From NCBI RefSeq assembly GCF_011881725.1, contig NZ_JAATUR010000011.1, positions 36,367 through 100,366 on the forward strand: DNA of 64,000 bases, read 5' to 3'. Below are positions 1 to 9,762 of the stretch, piece after piece. Positions within the stretch are counted from its first letter, which is position 1. Each line of letters opens with the position of its first letter. The notes below the pieces were generated by a model. The model did not search any database and was not told the origin of the DNA. It worked only from the letters and a program-made list of their open reading frames with translations. The position numbers were made by a program, and so were the translations under genes. Origin of the DNA: Escherichia coli (lineage in GTDB: Bacteria > Pseudomonadota > Gammaproteobacteria > Enterobacterales > Enterobacteriaceae).

Positions 1-812
1 TTATGGTTTGCCTCTCCGGGGGTAAAGACAGCTATACCATGCTGGAGATCCTGCGTAATTTGCAGCAAAGCGCACCAATCAGTTTCTCGCTGGTGGCCGT
101 TAACCTCGACCAGAAACAACCTGGCTTCCCGGAACACGTTCTGCCGGAGTATCTCGAAAAGCTGGGCGTTGAGTATAAGATTGTTGAAGAGAATACTTAC
201 GGGATCGTAAAAGAGAAAATCCCTGAAGGAAAAACCACCTGCTCGCTCTGCTCCCGTCTGCGTCGCGGTATCCTTTATCGCACCGCAACAGAACTGGGTG
301 CCACGAAGATCGCACTGGGCCACCACCGCGACGACATCCTGCAAACGCTGTTCTTAAATATGTTCTACGGCGGCAAGATGAAAGGCATGCCACCGAAGTT
401 AATGAGCGATGATGGCAAACATATCGTGATTCGTCCGCTGGCCTACTGCCGCGAGAAAGATATTCAACGCTTTGCTGATGCAAAAGCGTTCCCGATTATT
501 CCGTGCAACCTGTGCGGTTCACAACCTAACCTGCAACGTCAGGTGATTGCTGACATGTTGCGTGACTGGGATAAACGTTATCCGGGACGTATCGAGACGA
601 TGTTCAGCGCGATGCAGAATGTGGTGCCGTCGCATCTGTGCGATACCAACCTGTTCGATTTCAAAGGCATTACCCACGGTTCAGAAGTGGTTAACGGCGG
701 TGATCTGGCGTTTGATCGTGAAGAGATCCCACTACAACCAGCGGGCTGGCAGCCTGAAGAAGACGAAAATCAGTTGGATGAATTACGGCTGAATGTGGTT
801 GAAGTGAAATAA
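1..812 (+). CDS. ttcA: tRNA 2-thiocytidine(32) synthetase TtcA (5' end cut by window)
   Basis: ATP-dependent Fe-S enzyme that thiolates cytidine 32 of certain tRNAs in the cytoplasm. The visible 269 residues start just before the PP-loop SGGKDS, which binds ATP. They contain the CSLC pair and the later NLCG cysteine, typical [4Fe-4S]-site cysteines of the family, and GHHRDD. The full protein is about 311 residues, so roughly 40 N-terminal residues lie outside the window. The reading frame continues through base 1 with no start needed; the ATG at 3 is internal. In K-12 the Rac prophage is integrated at this gene, but the attachment region would be at the missing 5' end. A terminator follows. 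Confidence 0.95.
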   Translation, partial: MVCLSGGKDSYTMLEILRNLQQSAPISFSLVAVNLDQKQPGFPEHVLPEYLEKLGVEYKIVEENTYGIVKEKIPEGKTTCSLCSRLRRGILYRTATELGATKIALGHHRDDILQTLFLNMFYGGKMKGMPPKLMSDDGKHIVIRPLAYCREKDIQRFADAKAFPIIPCNLCGSQPNLQRQVIADMLRDWDKRYPGRIETMFSAMQNVVPSHLCDTNLFDFKGITHGSEVVNGGDLAFDREEIPLQPAGWQPEEDENQLDELRLNVVEVK

Positions 813-821
813 CCAGGACAG

Positions 822-847
822 AGCCCGATGCGCAAGCTTATCGGGCT
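822..847 (+). terminator. Terminator after ttcA
   Basis: Inverted repeat AGCCCGAT (822-829) and ATCGGGCT (840-847) with a 10-base loop, followed by ACTCTTATT, ten bases after the ttcA stop codon. The T-run is weak, but position and stem fit a rho-independent terminator. Confidence 0.7.
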
Positions 848-858
848 ACTCTTATTCA

Positions 859-893
859 GGCCGGATATGACGCTTCCCCGCGTCGCATCCGGC
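859..893. repeat. REP-like palindromic element
   Basis: GGCCGGAT at the left and ATCCGGC at the right enclose an imperfect GACGC/GCGTC inner stem. This is the hallmark of enterobacterial REP (BIME) units, usually found at 3' ends of transcripts. It lies between the convergent ttcA and dbpA. Confidence 0.7.
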
Positions 894-927
894 AACGCCG
901 AAGACGATGATTAGTCTCAACATTTCG

Positions 928-2301
928 TTATTTTAATAACCGCACCCGGCACGTTTTTCCCTTAATCTTCCCGCCCTGTAGCTGTTTCCATGCTTTATGA
1001 GCCAGTGCCTGACGCACCGCGACATAGACATGCGCCGGATGCACGGCTATTTTGCCTATGTCTGCGCCGTCCAGGCCAATATCGCCCGTCAAAGCACCTA
1101 AGACATCACCAGGACGCATTTTGGCTTTTTTCCCGCCATCGATACACAACGTTGCCATTTCTGCCTCCAGCGGAACAATGTCCCTGCTGGCTGGCAGCGC
1201 TTGCCAGTTAAGTTTCATCTGCAACATGTCGGCAATGATATTGGCGCGCTGTGCTTCTTCTGGCGCACAGAAACTGATCGCCAGACCGCTCTTTCCTGCA
1301 CGCGCTGTACGCCCGATACGATGTACATGAACTTCAGGGTCCCACGCCAGTTCAAAGTTCACTACCAGCTCAAGTGACTTGATATCCAGGCCACGCGCTG
1401 CAACATCTGTCGCAACCAGCACGCGGGCGCTACCATTGGCAAAACGAACCAGCGTCTGATCGCGATCACGTTGTTCCAGATCGCCGTGTAACGACAATGC
1501 ACTTTGCCCTACTTCGTTCAGCGCGTCACAAACAGCCTGACAATCTTTTTTGGTGTTACAAAACACCACACAAGACGATGGCTGATGCAAACTTAATAAC
1601 CGTTGCAACAACGAAATTTTGCCCTTGCTGGATGTCTCATAAAATTGTTGTTCAATAGGCGGCAGAGCATCTGTTGAGTCAATTTCAATCGTCAAAGGAT
1701 CGCGTTGTACACGACCGCTAATCGCGGCGATCGCTTCCGGCCATGTGGCAGAAAAGAGAAGTGTCTGGCGAGAAGCTGGCGCAAAACCGATGACTTCATC
1801 AATTGCGTCACTAAATCCCATATCCAACATGCGGTCAGCTTCATCCATCACCAGAATATTCAGCGCATCCAGAGATACCGTGCCTTTTTGCAGGTGATCC
1901 AACAAACGCCCCGGCGTTGCCACGATGATATGCGGCGCGTGTTGCAGTGAATCGCGCTGAATGCCAAACGGCTGACCGCCGCATAAGGTCAAGATTTTGG
2001 TATTTGGCAGAAAACGCGCCAGCCGACGTAACTCCCCTGCAACTTGATCCGCCAGTTCACGGGTCGGACACAGCACTAAAGCCTGGGTCTGAAACAGCGA
2101 TGCATCAATTTGCTGTAACAATCCGAGGCCAAATGCTGCGGTTTTTCCGCTGCCGGTTTTCGCCTGCACGCGAACATCTTTTCCGGCAAGGATCGCTGGA
2201 AGTGCGGCGGCTTGCACAGGTGTCATGGTTAAGTAACCCAACTCATTAAGGTTAGTGAGCTGGGCGGGAGGCAAAACGTTCAGGGTAGAAAAAGCGGTCA
2301 C
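928..2301 (-). CDS. dbpA: DEAD-box ATP-dependent RNA helicase DbpA
   Basis: RNA helicase targeted to hairpin 92 of 23S rRNA, acting in 50S subunit assembly. The 457 residues match the family length. RecA-like domain 1 holds AKTGSGKT (Walker A), PTRELA, DEAD (Walker B) and SAT; domain 2 holds VATDVAARGLD and HRIGRTARAG. The last 75 residues or so form the RRM-like domain that gives DbpA its rRNA specificity. The gene is monocistronic and convergent with ttcA; ynaL and fnrS lie upstream on the same strand. Confidence 0.97.
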   Translation of the reverse strand: MTAFSTLNVLPPAQLTNLNELGYLTMTPVQAAALPAILAGKDVRVQAKTGSGKTAAFGLGLLQQIDASLFQTQALVLCPTRELADQVAGELRRLARFLPNTKILTLCGGQPFGIQRDSLQHAPHIIVATPGRLLDHLQKGTVSLDALNILVMDEADRMLDMGFSDAIDEVIGFAPASRQTLLFSATWPEAIAAISGRVQRDPLTIEIDSTDALPPIEQQFYETSSKGKISLLQRLLSLHQPSSCVVFCNTKKDCQAVCDALNEVGQSALSLHGDLEQRDRDQTLVRFANGSARVLVATDVAARGLDIKSLELVVNFELAWDPEVHVHRIGRTARAGKSGLAISFCAPEEAQRANIIADMLQMKLNWQALPASRDIVPLEAEMATLCIDGGKKAKMRPGDVLGALTGDIGLDGADIGKIAVHPAHVYVAVRQALAHKAWKQLQGGKIKGKTCRVRLLK

Positions 2302-2330
2302 AATCGATTCTCGTGGTCATCAGCGCAAAG

Positions 2331-2501
2331 TTAGCAGGCGCGTATCCTCGCAGATCTACGCTCTCGTTGCGACAATTTAATCGGTTCTTCATCGGGCGGC
2401 GGGTCGGGCATAGGTTGCGGACGAGGGATAGGATCGGGGACTGGCACGGGATCGACAGGAATCGGTTCTGGGACAGGAATTTGCAAATAAATGAGTGTCA
2501 T
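2331..2501 (-). CDS. ynaL: Proline-rich small protein YnaL
   Basis: A 56-residue ORF starting MTLIYLQIPVPEP. Its middle is a run of Pro-Val/Ile-Pro-acidic units (PVPVPDPIPRPQP, then PDPPPDEEP) and its tail is basic (RERRSARIRAC). There is no membrane segment or signal peptide. AAGGGG lies just upstream of two consecutive ATGs (2504 and 2501), so the start could be one codon earlier. It lies between dbpA and fnrS on the same strand. I recall a K-12 small protein YnaL of this kind at this place; the name is from memory. Function is unknown; the repeat suggests an extended polyproline-type peptide. Confidence 0.65.
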   Translation of the reverse strand: MTLIYLQIPVPEPIPVDPVPVPDPIPRPQPMPDPPPDEEPIKLSQRERRSARIRAC

Positions 2502-2561
2502 CATATTCCCCTTTGGTCATTGGGTAGACTCTTAAAGGGTAGACGTTGACAGATAACAGGC

Positions 2562-2683
2562 AAAAAAAAGCCGACTTATCTAAGTCGGCGTCGTACGAAT
2601 CAATTGTGCTATGCAGTAATTCAAAAAAGGAAGTAAGACAATATGGAGCGCAACGCCCATCGCTTGACGTTGCATTCACCTGC
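2562..2683 (-). ncRNA. fnrS: FNR-activated small RNA FnrS
   Basis: Hfq-dependent sRNA made anaerobically that represses mRNAs of aerobic metabolism and oxidative stress proteins. On the minus strand the transcript begins GCAGGTGAATGCAACG, passes through GCGATGGGCGTTGCGCTCC, and ends in a terminator hairpin GCCGACTTAGATAAGTCGGC followed by eight Us. This is the known FnrS sequence and terminator as I recall it, at its known place between zntB and dbpA. An FNR box centred about 42 bases upstream supports the 5' end at 2683. Confidence 0.93.
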
Positions 2684-2718
2684 GTGGAAGATATTGCCCT
2701 GAATGGGTAGAGAGTTTA

Positions 2719-2732
2719 TTGACCTCGCTCAA
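2719..2732 (-). promoter_or_regulatory. FNR box of fnrS
   Basis: TTGAGCGAGGTCAA on the minus strand matches the FNR consensus TTGAT-N4-ATCAA in 8 of the 10 defined bases. Its centre, 2725.5, is about 42.5 bases before the inferred fnrS start at 2683, the class II activator position. Confidence 0.8.
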
Positions 2733-2777
2733 ACTTTACGGCGTTTTTGTATACGAAAGCAGGGAAAATTGCTTTTG

Positions 2778-3782
<1,005 letters not shown>

Positions 3783-4017
3783 TTATTTCGTAGTCTAGTC
3801 TTCTGGTCATCTTACGCAACATCTCCTCACCCCATTGCCCTGAAATGACTAATAAAATCCTGTCAAAACTAAACACAGAAAGCAAAATACTTTTCATGAT
3901 TACAAAAGAGGTAAAGCGTTAAATAGCGTCTATCATTATCAGAATTATCTGATCAGTTGTCGTGGCATTTTTGCGTTCAGATAACAACAGAAAATTGATA
4001 AAAATAATAGGATTTCA

Positions 4018-5250
4018 ATGACTACGCACAACTTCAATACGCTGGACTTGCTAACCAGTCCAATCTGGATTGTTTCGCCCTTCGAGGAACGGTTAATTTA
4101 TGCCAATAGCGCAGCGCAACTGTTGATGCAAGAACGCGCTTTTAATCAGCTACGAACCGGTCTCTATTCCGTCTCCTCCCAAAACGAACTACCAAAATAT
4201 CTCGCAGACCTGCATAACCAACTTGATATTGTAGAAATTCTCACGGTCAATCGTAATGGTGCAGAGACAGCATTAAGCTGTCGATTGACCCTCAAAGTGA
4301 TTAGTGATTCTGGAGAAGTGATTATATTCGAAGGAATGGAGACACCCGCGAGTCTGGGCTTAAAAGCCAGCCGTTCTGCAAATTATCAGCGTAAAAAACA
4401 AGGGTTTTATGCGCGTTTTTTTCTCACTAATTCCGCGCCAATGCTGTTGATAGATCCCTCGCGTGATGGCCAAATTGTCGATGCCAATCTGGCCGCACTC
4501 AATTTCTATGGCTATAACCATGAAACAATCTGTCAGAAACACACCTGGGAAATTAATATTCTTGGGCGTCGTGTGATGCCCGTCATGCATGAAATTTCGC
4601 GTTTACCCGGCGGACATAAACCACTCAACTTTGTCCATAAGCTGGCAGATGGTTCCACTCGCCATGTGCAAACTTATGCCGGGCCAATTGAGATTTATGG
4701 CGACAAGTTAATGTTATGCATTGTGCACGATATTACCGAGCAAAAAAGGCTGGAACAACAACTGGAGCACGCTGCTCACCATGACGCGTTGACGGGATTA
4801 CTTAACCGCCGACAATTTTATCACATCACCGAGCAAGGCCAGATGCAGCATCTCGCGATGGCGCAGGATTACAGTTTGTTGCTTATCGACACCGATCGTT
4901 TTAAGCATATCAATGACCTGTACGGTCACCAGAAAGGTGATGAAGTCTTATGCACTCTGGCACGTACACTTGAAAGCTGCGCTCGCAAAGGCGATATGGT
5001 GTTTCGATGGGGGGGTGAAGAATTCGTCTTATTATTACCCAGGACCCCGCTGAATACCGCACTTTCTCTCGCTGAAACTATCCGATTGAGCGTAGCAAAA
5101 GTGAGTATTTCTGGCTTACCGCGTTTTACGGTCAGCATTGGCGTGGCACATCACGAAGGCAATGAAAGCATTGATGAACTGTTTAAACGCGTAGATGATG
5201 CGTTGTATCGAGCGAAAAATGACGGACGCAACCGCGTACTGGCAGCGTGA
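4018..5250 (+). CDS. dgcM: Diguanylate cyclase DgcM
   Basis: Makes cyclic-di-GMP from two GTP. In E. coli DgcM (YdaM) acts locally with PdeR (also in this window, near 44 kb) and the regulator MlrA to turn on csgD and curli. The 410 residues carry PAS-type sensor domains in the N-terminal half, a second PAS around residues 125-245, and a C-terminal GGDEF domain with the active GGEEF signature at residues 332-336. No membrane segment is seen. The N-terminal 115 residues seem less like the K-12 protein I remember than the rest, which suggests a lineage distinct from K-12. Confidence 0.93.
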   Translation: MTTHNFNTLDLLTSPIWIVSPFEERLIYANSAAQLLMQERAFNQLRTGLYSVSSQNELPKYLADLHNQLDIVEILTVNRNGAETALSCRLTLKVISDSGEVIIFEGMETPASLGLKASRSANYQRKKQGFYARFFLTNSAPMLLIDPSRDGQIVDANLAALNFYGYNHETICQKHTWEINILGRRVMPVMHEISRLPGGHKPLNFVHKLADGSTRHVQTYAGPIEIYGDKLMLCIVHDITEQKRLEQQLEHAAHHDALTGLLNRRQFYHITEQGQMQHLAMAQDYSLLLIDTDRFKHINDLYGHQKGDEVLCTLARTLESCARKGDMVFRWGGEEFVLLLPRTPLNTALSLAETIRLSVAKVSISGLPRFTVSIGVAHHEGNESIDELFKRVDDALYRAKNDGRNRVLAA

Positions 5251-5280
5251 TATTTTCAATAGCGCGGAAGCGTCAATGAA

Positions 5281-5844
5281 TTATCGGCTGCGTTTAGCGT
5301 GACGCTCCCAGTTTTCTTGTTTCGCCTGTGCTGTTTTACGCAGTGCAACGTAACACGCCCCGCTACCGCCATGATGCGGTAGCGCGGTGCAATAGGCCTG
5401 AACGTCATCAAACTCGGTCAGCCAACGTGCTACATAACTACGAACAATGTTGGCGTGAGACTTATCTTCCCTACCTTTACCGTGAATAATAAGCACATTA
5501 CGCAAGCCATCCGCCCGCGCCTGATGAATAAAACTAAACACCATTTTGCGGCACTCTTCCACCGACTGGCGAAGTAAATTCAGGCTAGCCTGTTGCGGAT
5601 ATTTACCGCTACGTAGCTTATCGATCACCCCATGTTGCAAGCCTTCCCGGCGAAACTCCAGTGGCTGGTTTAGCGGGATAATGTCGAGAAATCCCGTAGT
5701 GAGGAAATTATCAAGTTGCAGCGTGTCTATACGCTGCGGCGCACGTTGGTTACGCACGGGATGCCAGTGGACATCGGTAGCGCGTTTCAGTGGTTGGACA
5801 TCTTCCATGGCGTCAAGAAACAGCGATTTGTCGGATAGGTTCAT
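5281..5844 (-). CDS. smrA: Smr-domain protein SmrA (YdaL)
   Basis: Small MutS-related domain protein with predicted DNA endonuclease activity. The start at 5844 gives 187 residues (MNLSDKSLFLDAMED), the K-12 length; a longer frame upstream exists, but its extra residues look like leader. The Smr domain (about 75-175) shows LDTL-type sequence near DTLQLDNF, VLIIHGKGR and SYVARWLTE. It is convergent with dgcM, with stops 30 bases apart. In K-12 the next genes upstream are mcaS and abgR; here mcaS is kept and the abg genes are gone. Confidence 0.93.
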   Translation of the reverse strand: MNLSDKSLFLDAMEDVQPLKRATDVHWHPVRNQRAPQRIDTLQLDNFLTTGFLDIIPLNQPLEFRREGLQHGVIDKLRSGKYPQQASLNLLRQSVEECRKMVFSFIHQARADGLRNVLIIHGKGREDKSHANIVRSYVARWLTEFDDVQAYCTALPHHGGSGACYVALRKTAQAKQENWERHAKRSR

Positions 5845-6237
5845 GTAACCTCCTATGCACCTTCGCACGTCGTGATTCAGACGGGTTAATTGTTCATACA
5901 GCTGATACTTACTGCATCGTTCACTTCGCAAGCTGAAACAACATCTTGCTCCATACCGGCTAGCGTCCCCGCAGGCGGGGCATTTTATACCAGCCAGGTC
6001 GCGGTATCGAACAGTTTAGGCTGGGGAAGCCAGCACAAGCCCTAATTAAGGCAATTTGCTCATCGCAGGAACCAATATATGATGAAGGAAATTCGTTGCA
6101 CTTCGCCTGAAATATACTCAAGCAAGTCATTCGACAATATGTTTAAACGCCGCACAGATTGCTCACCTGCTAAATTTCCCCATCGATAACGATGCATGAT
6201 TATTCAATCACGAGACGAACGATTTAACTTATATTTT
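5845..6237. other. Gene-free stretch upstream of smrA and mcaS
   Basis: No convincing protein gene. It should hold the smrA promoter (minus strand). The inverted repeat GTCCCCGCAGGCGGGGC lies near 5966. The remainder, to the mcaS CRP site, shows many short interrupted frames and may include sequence left after loss of abgR. Confidence 0.5.
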
Positions 6238-6291
6238 CGTGAAATCTGTCACTGAAGAAAATTGGCAACTGATGGGCAAAACCGTTATAAC
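6238..6291 (+). promoter_or_regulatory. mcaS promoter with CRP site
   Basis: CGTGA-N6-TCACT at 6238-6253 is a good CRP half-site pair, centred about 52 bases before the inferred start. TTGGCA (6262-6267) and TATAAC (6286-6291), spaced 18 bases, form a sigma-70 promoter ending just before the sRNA start at 6298. CRP control of mcaS is known in E. coli. Confidence 0.75.
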
Positions 6292-6297
6292 ACTCTC

Positions 6298-6390
6298 ACC
6301 GGCTGTCAGGAAACAGGCCGGATTCAAGACGCGGATGCACTGCTGTGTGTACTGTAGAGTCTGGCGGATGTCGACAGACTCTATTTTTTT
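6298..6390 (+). ncRNA. mcaS: Small RNA McaS
   Basis: Hfq-binding sRNA that represses csgD (curli) and activates flhDC and pgaA; it can also titrate CsrA. The RNA begins ACCGGCTGTCAGGAAACAGG and contains GACGCGGATGCACTGC. It ends in the terminator AGAGTCTG-(loop)-CAGACTCT followed by A and seven Ts. This matches McaS (IsrA) as I remember it except for a few bases in the first stem, at its known place next to smrA. The GGA in the first loop is the type CsrA binds. Confidence 0.9.
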
Positions 6391-6508
6391 ATTCATTTTT
6401 TTGCATTGTAGATAAGCACATTCTCGCCGATATCGGGAGAAGTAACGAAACGGCAGACGCATTTAGCTCAGAAATCCACTTCATCACTATCGATAAACCG
6501 GACGCTAA

Positions 6509-6637
6509 TTCGAGTACCTACTATTCATTAGTCTTTCCGTACCCTCTTATCTTCTTGTGGTATGGCTGCTAATGTTGCTGGCGTGGTATCTTGTTGGTCT
6601 GCCGATTAGTCTGGGCGTTTACCCACATTTGTCTTAA
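6509..6637 (+). pseudogene. Relic of the abgT 3' end
   Basis: A 42-codon open stretch with no start of its own, ending in TAA just before ogt. It reads as a hydrophobic helix followed by a tail: [20 protein letters not shown], then LGVYPHLS. This looks like the C-terminal membrane helix of the AbgT p-aminobenzoyl-glutamate transporter. In K-12 abgT is the gene directly before ogt on this strand. Together with the missing abgR-abgA-abgB, this suggests deletion of the locus leaving the last 40 codons. Assignment is from position and character, not alignment. Confidence 0.5.
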
Positions 6638-6647
6638 GAGAGAACGG

Positions 6648-7163
6648 ATGCTGAGATTACTTGAAGAAAAAATTGCCACACCACTGGGTCCTCTGTGGGT
6701 TATTTGCGATGAACAATTTCGTCTGCGGGCGGTTGAGTGGGAAGAGTATAGCGACCGCATGGTGCAATTGCTGGATATCCATTATCGCAAAGAAGGTTAT
6801 GAGCGTATTTCTGCCACCAATCCCGGAGGGTTAAGCGATAAGCTTCGTGATTATTTTGCCGGTAATCTAAGCATTATTGATTCCCTACCCACTGCTACCG
6901 GCGGCACGCCATTTCAACAGGAAGTATGGAAAACGTTACGCACTATTCCGTGTGGACAGGTAATGCATTACGGTCAACTGGCTGAACAATTAGGTCGCCC
7001 TGGGGCCGCGCGTGCCGTCGGCGCAGCCAACGGAGCAAACCCGATCAGTATTGTGGTGCCCTGCCACCGGGTCATTGGCCGAAACGGCACGATGACTGGA
7101 TATGCCGGCGGAGTACAACGAAAAGAGTGGTTATTGCGCCATGAAGGTTATCTTTTACTGTAA
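6648..7163 (+). CDS. ogt: Methylated-DNA--protein-cysteine methyltransferase Ogt
   Basis: Constitutive suicide repair protein that removes O6-alkylguanine and O4-alkylthymine lesions by transferring the alkyl group to its own cysteine. The start [14 protein letters not shown] at 6648 gives 171 residues, the K-12 length, and follows AGAACGG. The active-site PCHRV motif is present, with Cys139. The conserved [17 protein letters not shown] precedes it and [13 protein letters not shown] follows it. It lies directly after the abgT relic and before fnr, as in K-12. Confidence 0.96.
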   Translation: MLRLLEEKIATPLGPLWVICDEQFRLRAVEWEEYSDRMVQLLDIHYRKEGYERISATNPGGLSDKLRDYFAGNLSIIDSLPTATGGTPFQQEVWKTLRTIPCGQVMHYGQLAEQLGRPGAARAVGAANGANPISIVVPCHRVIGRNGTMTGYAGGVQRKEWLLRHEGYLLL

Positions 7164-7324
7164 ACATTAAGCAATTTGTGCCTGCTTGCTCACACTTTTA
7201 CGTAAAGTTACCCTTAACAATCTAAGGTATTTCAATTAGATAGGTATAAATTAACATCTATTATCGGAATTCTCCTCTGTTAAGGTTTGCTTAGACTTAC
7301 TTGCTCCCTAAAAAGATGTTAAAA

Positions 7325-7338
7325 TTGACAAATATCAA
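7325..7338 (+). promoter_or_regulatory. FNR box at the fnr promoter
   Basis: TTGACAAATATCAA matches the FNR consensus TTGAT-N4-ATCAA at 9 of 10 defined bases. It lies 20 bases before the fnr start codon, consistent with the known negative autoregulation of fnr. Confidence 0.85.
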
Positions 7339-7357
7339 TTACGGCTTGAGCAGACCT

Positions 7358-8110
7358 ATGATCCCGGAAAAGCGAATTATACGGCGCATTCAGTCTGGCG
7401 GTTGTGCTATCCATTGCCAGGATTGCAGCATCAGTCAGCTTTGCATACCGTTCACACTAAACGAACATGAGCTTGATCAGCTTGATAATATCATCGAGCG
7501 AAAGAAGCCTATTCAGAAAGGCCAGACGCTGTTTAAGGCTGGTGATGAACTTAAATCGCTTTATGCCATCCGCTCCGGTACGATTAAAAGTTATACCATC
7601 ACAGAGCAAGGCGACGAGCAAATTACAGGCTTTCATTTAGCAGGCGACCTGGTGGGTTTCGACGCCATAGGCAGCGGTCATCATCCAAGCTTCGCCCAGG
7701 CATTGGAAACCTCGATGGTGTGTGAAATCCCATTCGAAACACTGGATGATTTGTCCGGTAAAATGCCTAATCTGCGCCAACAGATGATGCGTCTGATGAG
7801 CGGCGAAATTAAAGGCGATCAGGACATGATCTTGCTGTTGTCGAAGAAAAATGCCGAGGAGCGTCTGGCTGCATTCATCTACAACCTGTCCCGTCGTTTT
7901 GCCCAACGCGGCTTCTCCCCTCGTGAATTCCGCCTGACGATGACCCGTGGCGATATCGGTAACTATCTGGGCCTGACGGTAGAAACTATCAGCCGTCTGC
8001 TGGGGCGATTCCAGAAAAGCGGCATGCTGGCAGTCAAAGGTAAATATATCACCATCGAAAATAACGATGCGCTGGCCCAACTAGCCGGTCATACACGCAA
8101 CGTCGCCTGA
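7358..8110 (+). CDS. fnr: Anaerobic global regulator FNR
   Basis: CRP-family transcription factor that senses oxygen through a [4Fe-4S] cluster and switches on anaerobic respiration genes. The start [12 protein letters not shown] at 7358 gives 250 residues; upstream in-frame codons overlap the operator and are not used. Cluster ligands Cys20, Cys23 and Cys29 are visible in [16 protein letters not shown], and the fourth lies in SMVCEIPF (about 122). The dimerisation helix and the HTH recognition segment [11 protein letters not shown] (about 209-219) are intact. Its target fnrS lies about 5 kb away. Confidence 0.98.
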
Positions 8111-8131
8111 TTTTTCCGCAAAACTCACTAT

Positions 8132-8180
8132 CCTTCTGTCATATCATTAAATTTTTCTCATTTATTGATCTGACAGAAGG
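8132..8180. repeat. Long-armed inverted repeat between fnr and uspE
   Basis: CCTTCTGTCA (8132-8141) and TGACAGAAGG (8171-8180) are perfect 10-base arms around an AT-rich 29-base loop. It starts 21 bases after the fnr stop. With no T-run it is a poor terminator; it may be an mRNA-end hairpin or a protein-binding dyad in the uspE promoter region. Confidence 0.6.
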
Positions 8181-8260
8181 TTCATCACTGTTTCATTCAC
8201 CAGATCTGGGTTACTCTTTTAATACAAACTGCATTGACAGTTGTTGTAAGGAGACCCTGT

Positions 8261-9211
8261 ATGGCTATGTATCAGAACATGCTTGTTGTTATCGATCCTA
8301 ACCAGGATGATCAACCCGCATTACGGCGAGCTGTTTATTTGCATCAACGGATTGGTGGCAAAATTAAAGCCTTTTTGCCTATTTATGACTTCTCATACGA
8401 AATGACTACCCTGCTCTCTCCCGACGAGCGTACCGCCATGCGACAGGGTGTCATTAGTCAGCGTACTGCGTGGATCCACGAGCAGGCGAAATATTATCTT
8501 AACGCTGGCGTTCCGATTGAAATTAAAGTGGTCTGGCATAACCGTCCTTTCGAAGCCATCATTCAGGAAGTGATCAGCGGCGGGCACGATTTGGTGCTAA
8601 AAATGGCGCACCAACATGACCGTCTGGAAGCGGTAATTTTTACGCCTACGGACTGGCATCTGTTACGCAAATGTCCAAGCCCTGTGTGGATGGTGAAAGA
8701 CCAGCCGTGGCCAGAAGGGGGTAAGGCGCTGGTTGCGGTCAATCTCGCCAGTGAAGAGCCGTACCATAATGCGCTCAATGAAAAACTGGTCAAAGAGACG
8801 ATCGAACTAGCGGAACAAGTTAACCATACCGAAGTTCATCTGGTTGGCGCTTATCCAGTAACCCCCATCAATATTGCGATTGAACTGCCGGAATTTGATC
8901 CGAGCGTTTATAACGATGCCATTCGTGGGCAACATTTGCTGGCGATGAAGGCCCTGCGGCAGAAGTTCGGCATTAATGAAAATATGACGCATGTCGAAAA
9001 AGGTCTGCCGGAAGAAGTGATTCCCGATTTAGCGGAGCATTTGCAGGCGGGGATTGTGGTTCTCGGTACAGTCGGACGCACCGGTATATCAGCGGCATTC
9101 CTCGGTAACACGGCGGAACAGGTGATTGATCATCTTCGCTGCGACCTGCTGGTTATTAAGCCTGACCAGTATCAGACCCCCGTTGAACTGGATGACGAAG
9201 AAGACGATTAA
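8261..9211 (+). CDS. uspE: Universal stress protein E
   Basis: Tandem Usp-domain protein linked to stress resistance, motility and adhesion in E. coli. The start [13 protein letters not shown] at 8261 follows TAAGGAGA and gives 316 residues. Two Usp folds are visible, about residues 1-150 and 160-305. The second ends with [23 protein letters not shown], the nucleotide-loop region. The acidic tail ELDDEEDD is typical. A strong terminator follows. Confidence 0.97.
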   Translation: MAMYQNMLVVIDPNQDDQPALRRAVYLHQRIGGKIKAFLPIYDFSYEMTTLLSPDERTAMRQGVISQRTAWIHEQAKYYLNAGVPIEIKVVWHNRPFEAIIQEVISGGHDLVLKMAHQHDRLEAVIFTPTDWHLLRKCPSPVWMVKDQPWPEGGKALVAVNLASEEPYHNALNEKLVKETIELAEQVNHTEVHLVGAYPVTPINIAIELPEFDPSVYNDAIRGQHLLAMKALRQKFGINENMTHVEKGLPEEVIPDLAEHLQAGIVVLGTVGRTGISAAFLGNTAEQVIDHLRCDLLVIKPDQYQTPVELDDEEDD

Positions 9212-9230
9212 TCGTTCGTCTCTTGCTTTC

Positions 9231-9256
9231 AAGGCCCGAAGTTACGGGCCTTTTCT
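9231..9256 (+). terminator. Terminator of uspE
   Basis: AAGGCCCG and CGGGCCTT around a 6-base loop, followed by TTCTTTT. A classical rho-independent terminator shared by the convergent uspE and ynaJ ends. Confidence 0.88.
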
Positions 9257-9261
9257 TTTAC

Positions 9262-9519
9262 TTACTTCTCTTCACCACCGAGGAAATAAATACCCAGCGG
9301 GATTGCCAGCAACACGGTAAAGACCAGGCTATAGACAAAAATCATTGACGACTGAATCACATACATTGATGTCGTCCATTCGGACAGCGGGATATTGTAT
9401 TGTTCAATAACACCACCGATGGTCGCGCGAGTCACTACCGACGCCGCAATAATGAAAACCGCCAACAAACCTACGAGAAACTTTCTCCCCTTCGCTGACT
9501 TCAGTTTCGCCATGATCAT
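9262..9519 (-). CDS. ynaJ: Small membrane protein YnaJ (DUF2534)
   Basis: An 85-residue inner-membrane protein of unknown function, same length as in K-12. Two transmembrane helices are visible, about residues 14-32 and 54-78. The start MIMAKLKSAKGRKFL has a basic cytoplasmic head; Met3 is an alternative start. It is convergent with uspE and diverges from ynaI across about 240 bases that hold both promoters. Confidence 0.92.
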   Translation of the reverse strand: MIMAKLKSAKGRKFLVGLLAVFIIAASVVTRATIGGVIEQYNIPLSEWTTSMYVIQSSMIFVYSLVFTVLLAIPLGIYFLGGEEK

Positions 9520-9762
9520 AATGTAATCCTATTGCAGATAAACCATTCGTTACTTGTGTGTAACAATACCATGACATTTTGACATTGTCTGCTCTGAAAA
9601 CCTGATATCTTAGCGGGTTTCACAATCAGCAGATTGATTCGCTAGCTAATGTTGCTACTTCCTTCCCTGACTATTGATGATCTGAATGAATTGTCGCGGT
9701 AAAATACCCCTGCCATAGGTATCCGGCATGACAACTATTATCTGGAGGAGCCTGATAACACA

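Noticed and set aside
859..893. CRISPR-like palindrome
   Set aside because: Single copies of REP-type units only; no regularly spaced repeats and no cas genes in the window.
2389..2679. 96-codon minus-strand ORF starting MNATSSDGRCAPYC
   Set aside because: Its 5' part is the fnrS RNA and terminator. The real frame in the 3' part is ynaL, in a different reading frame.
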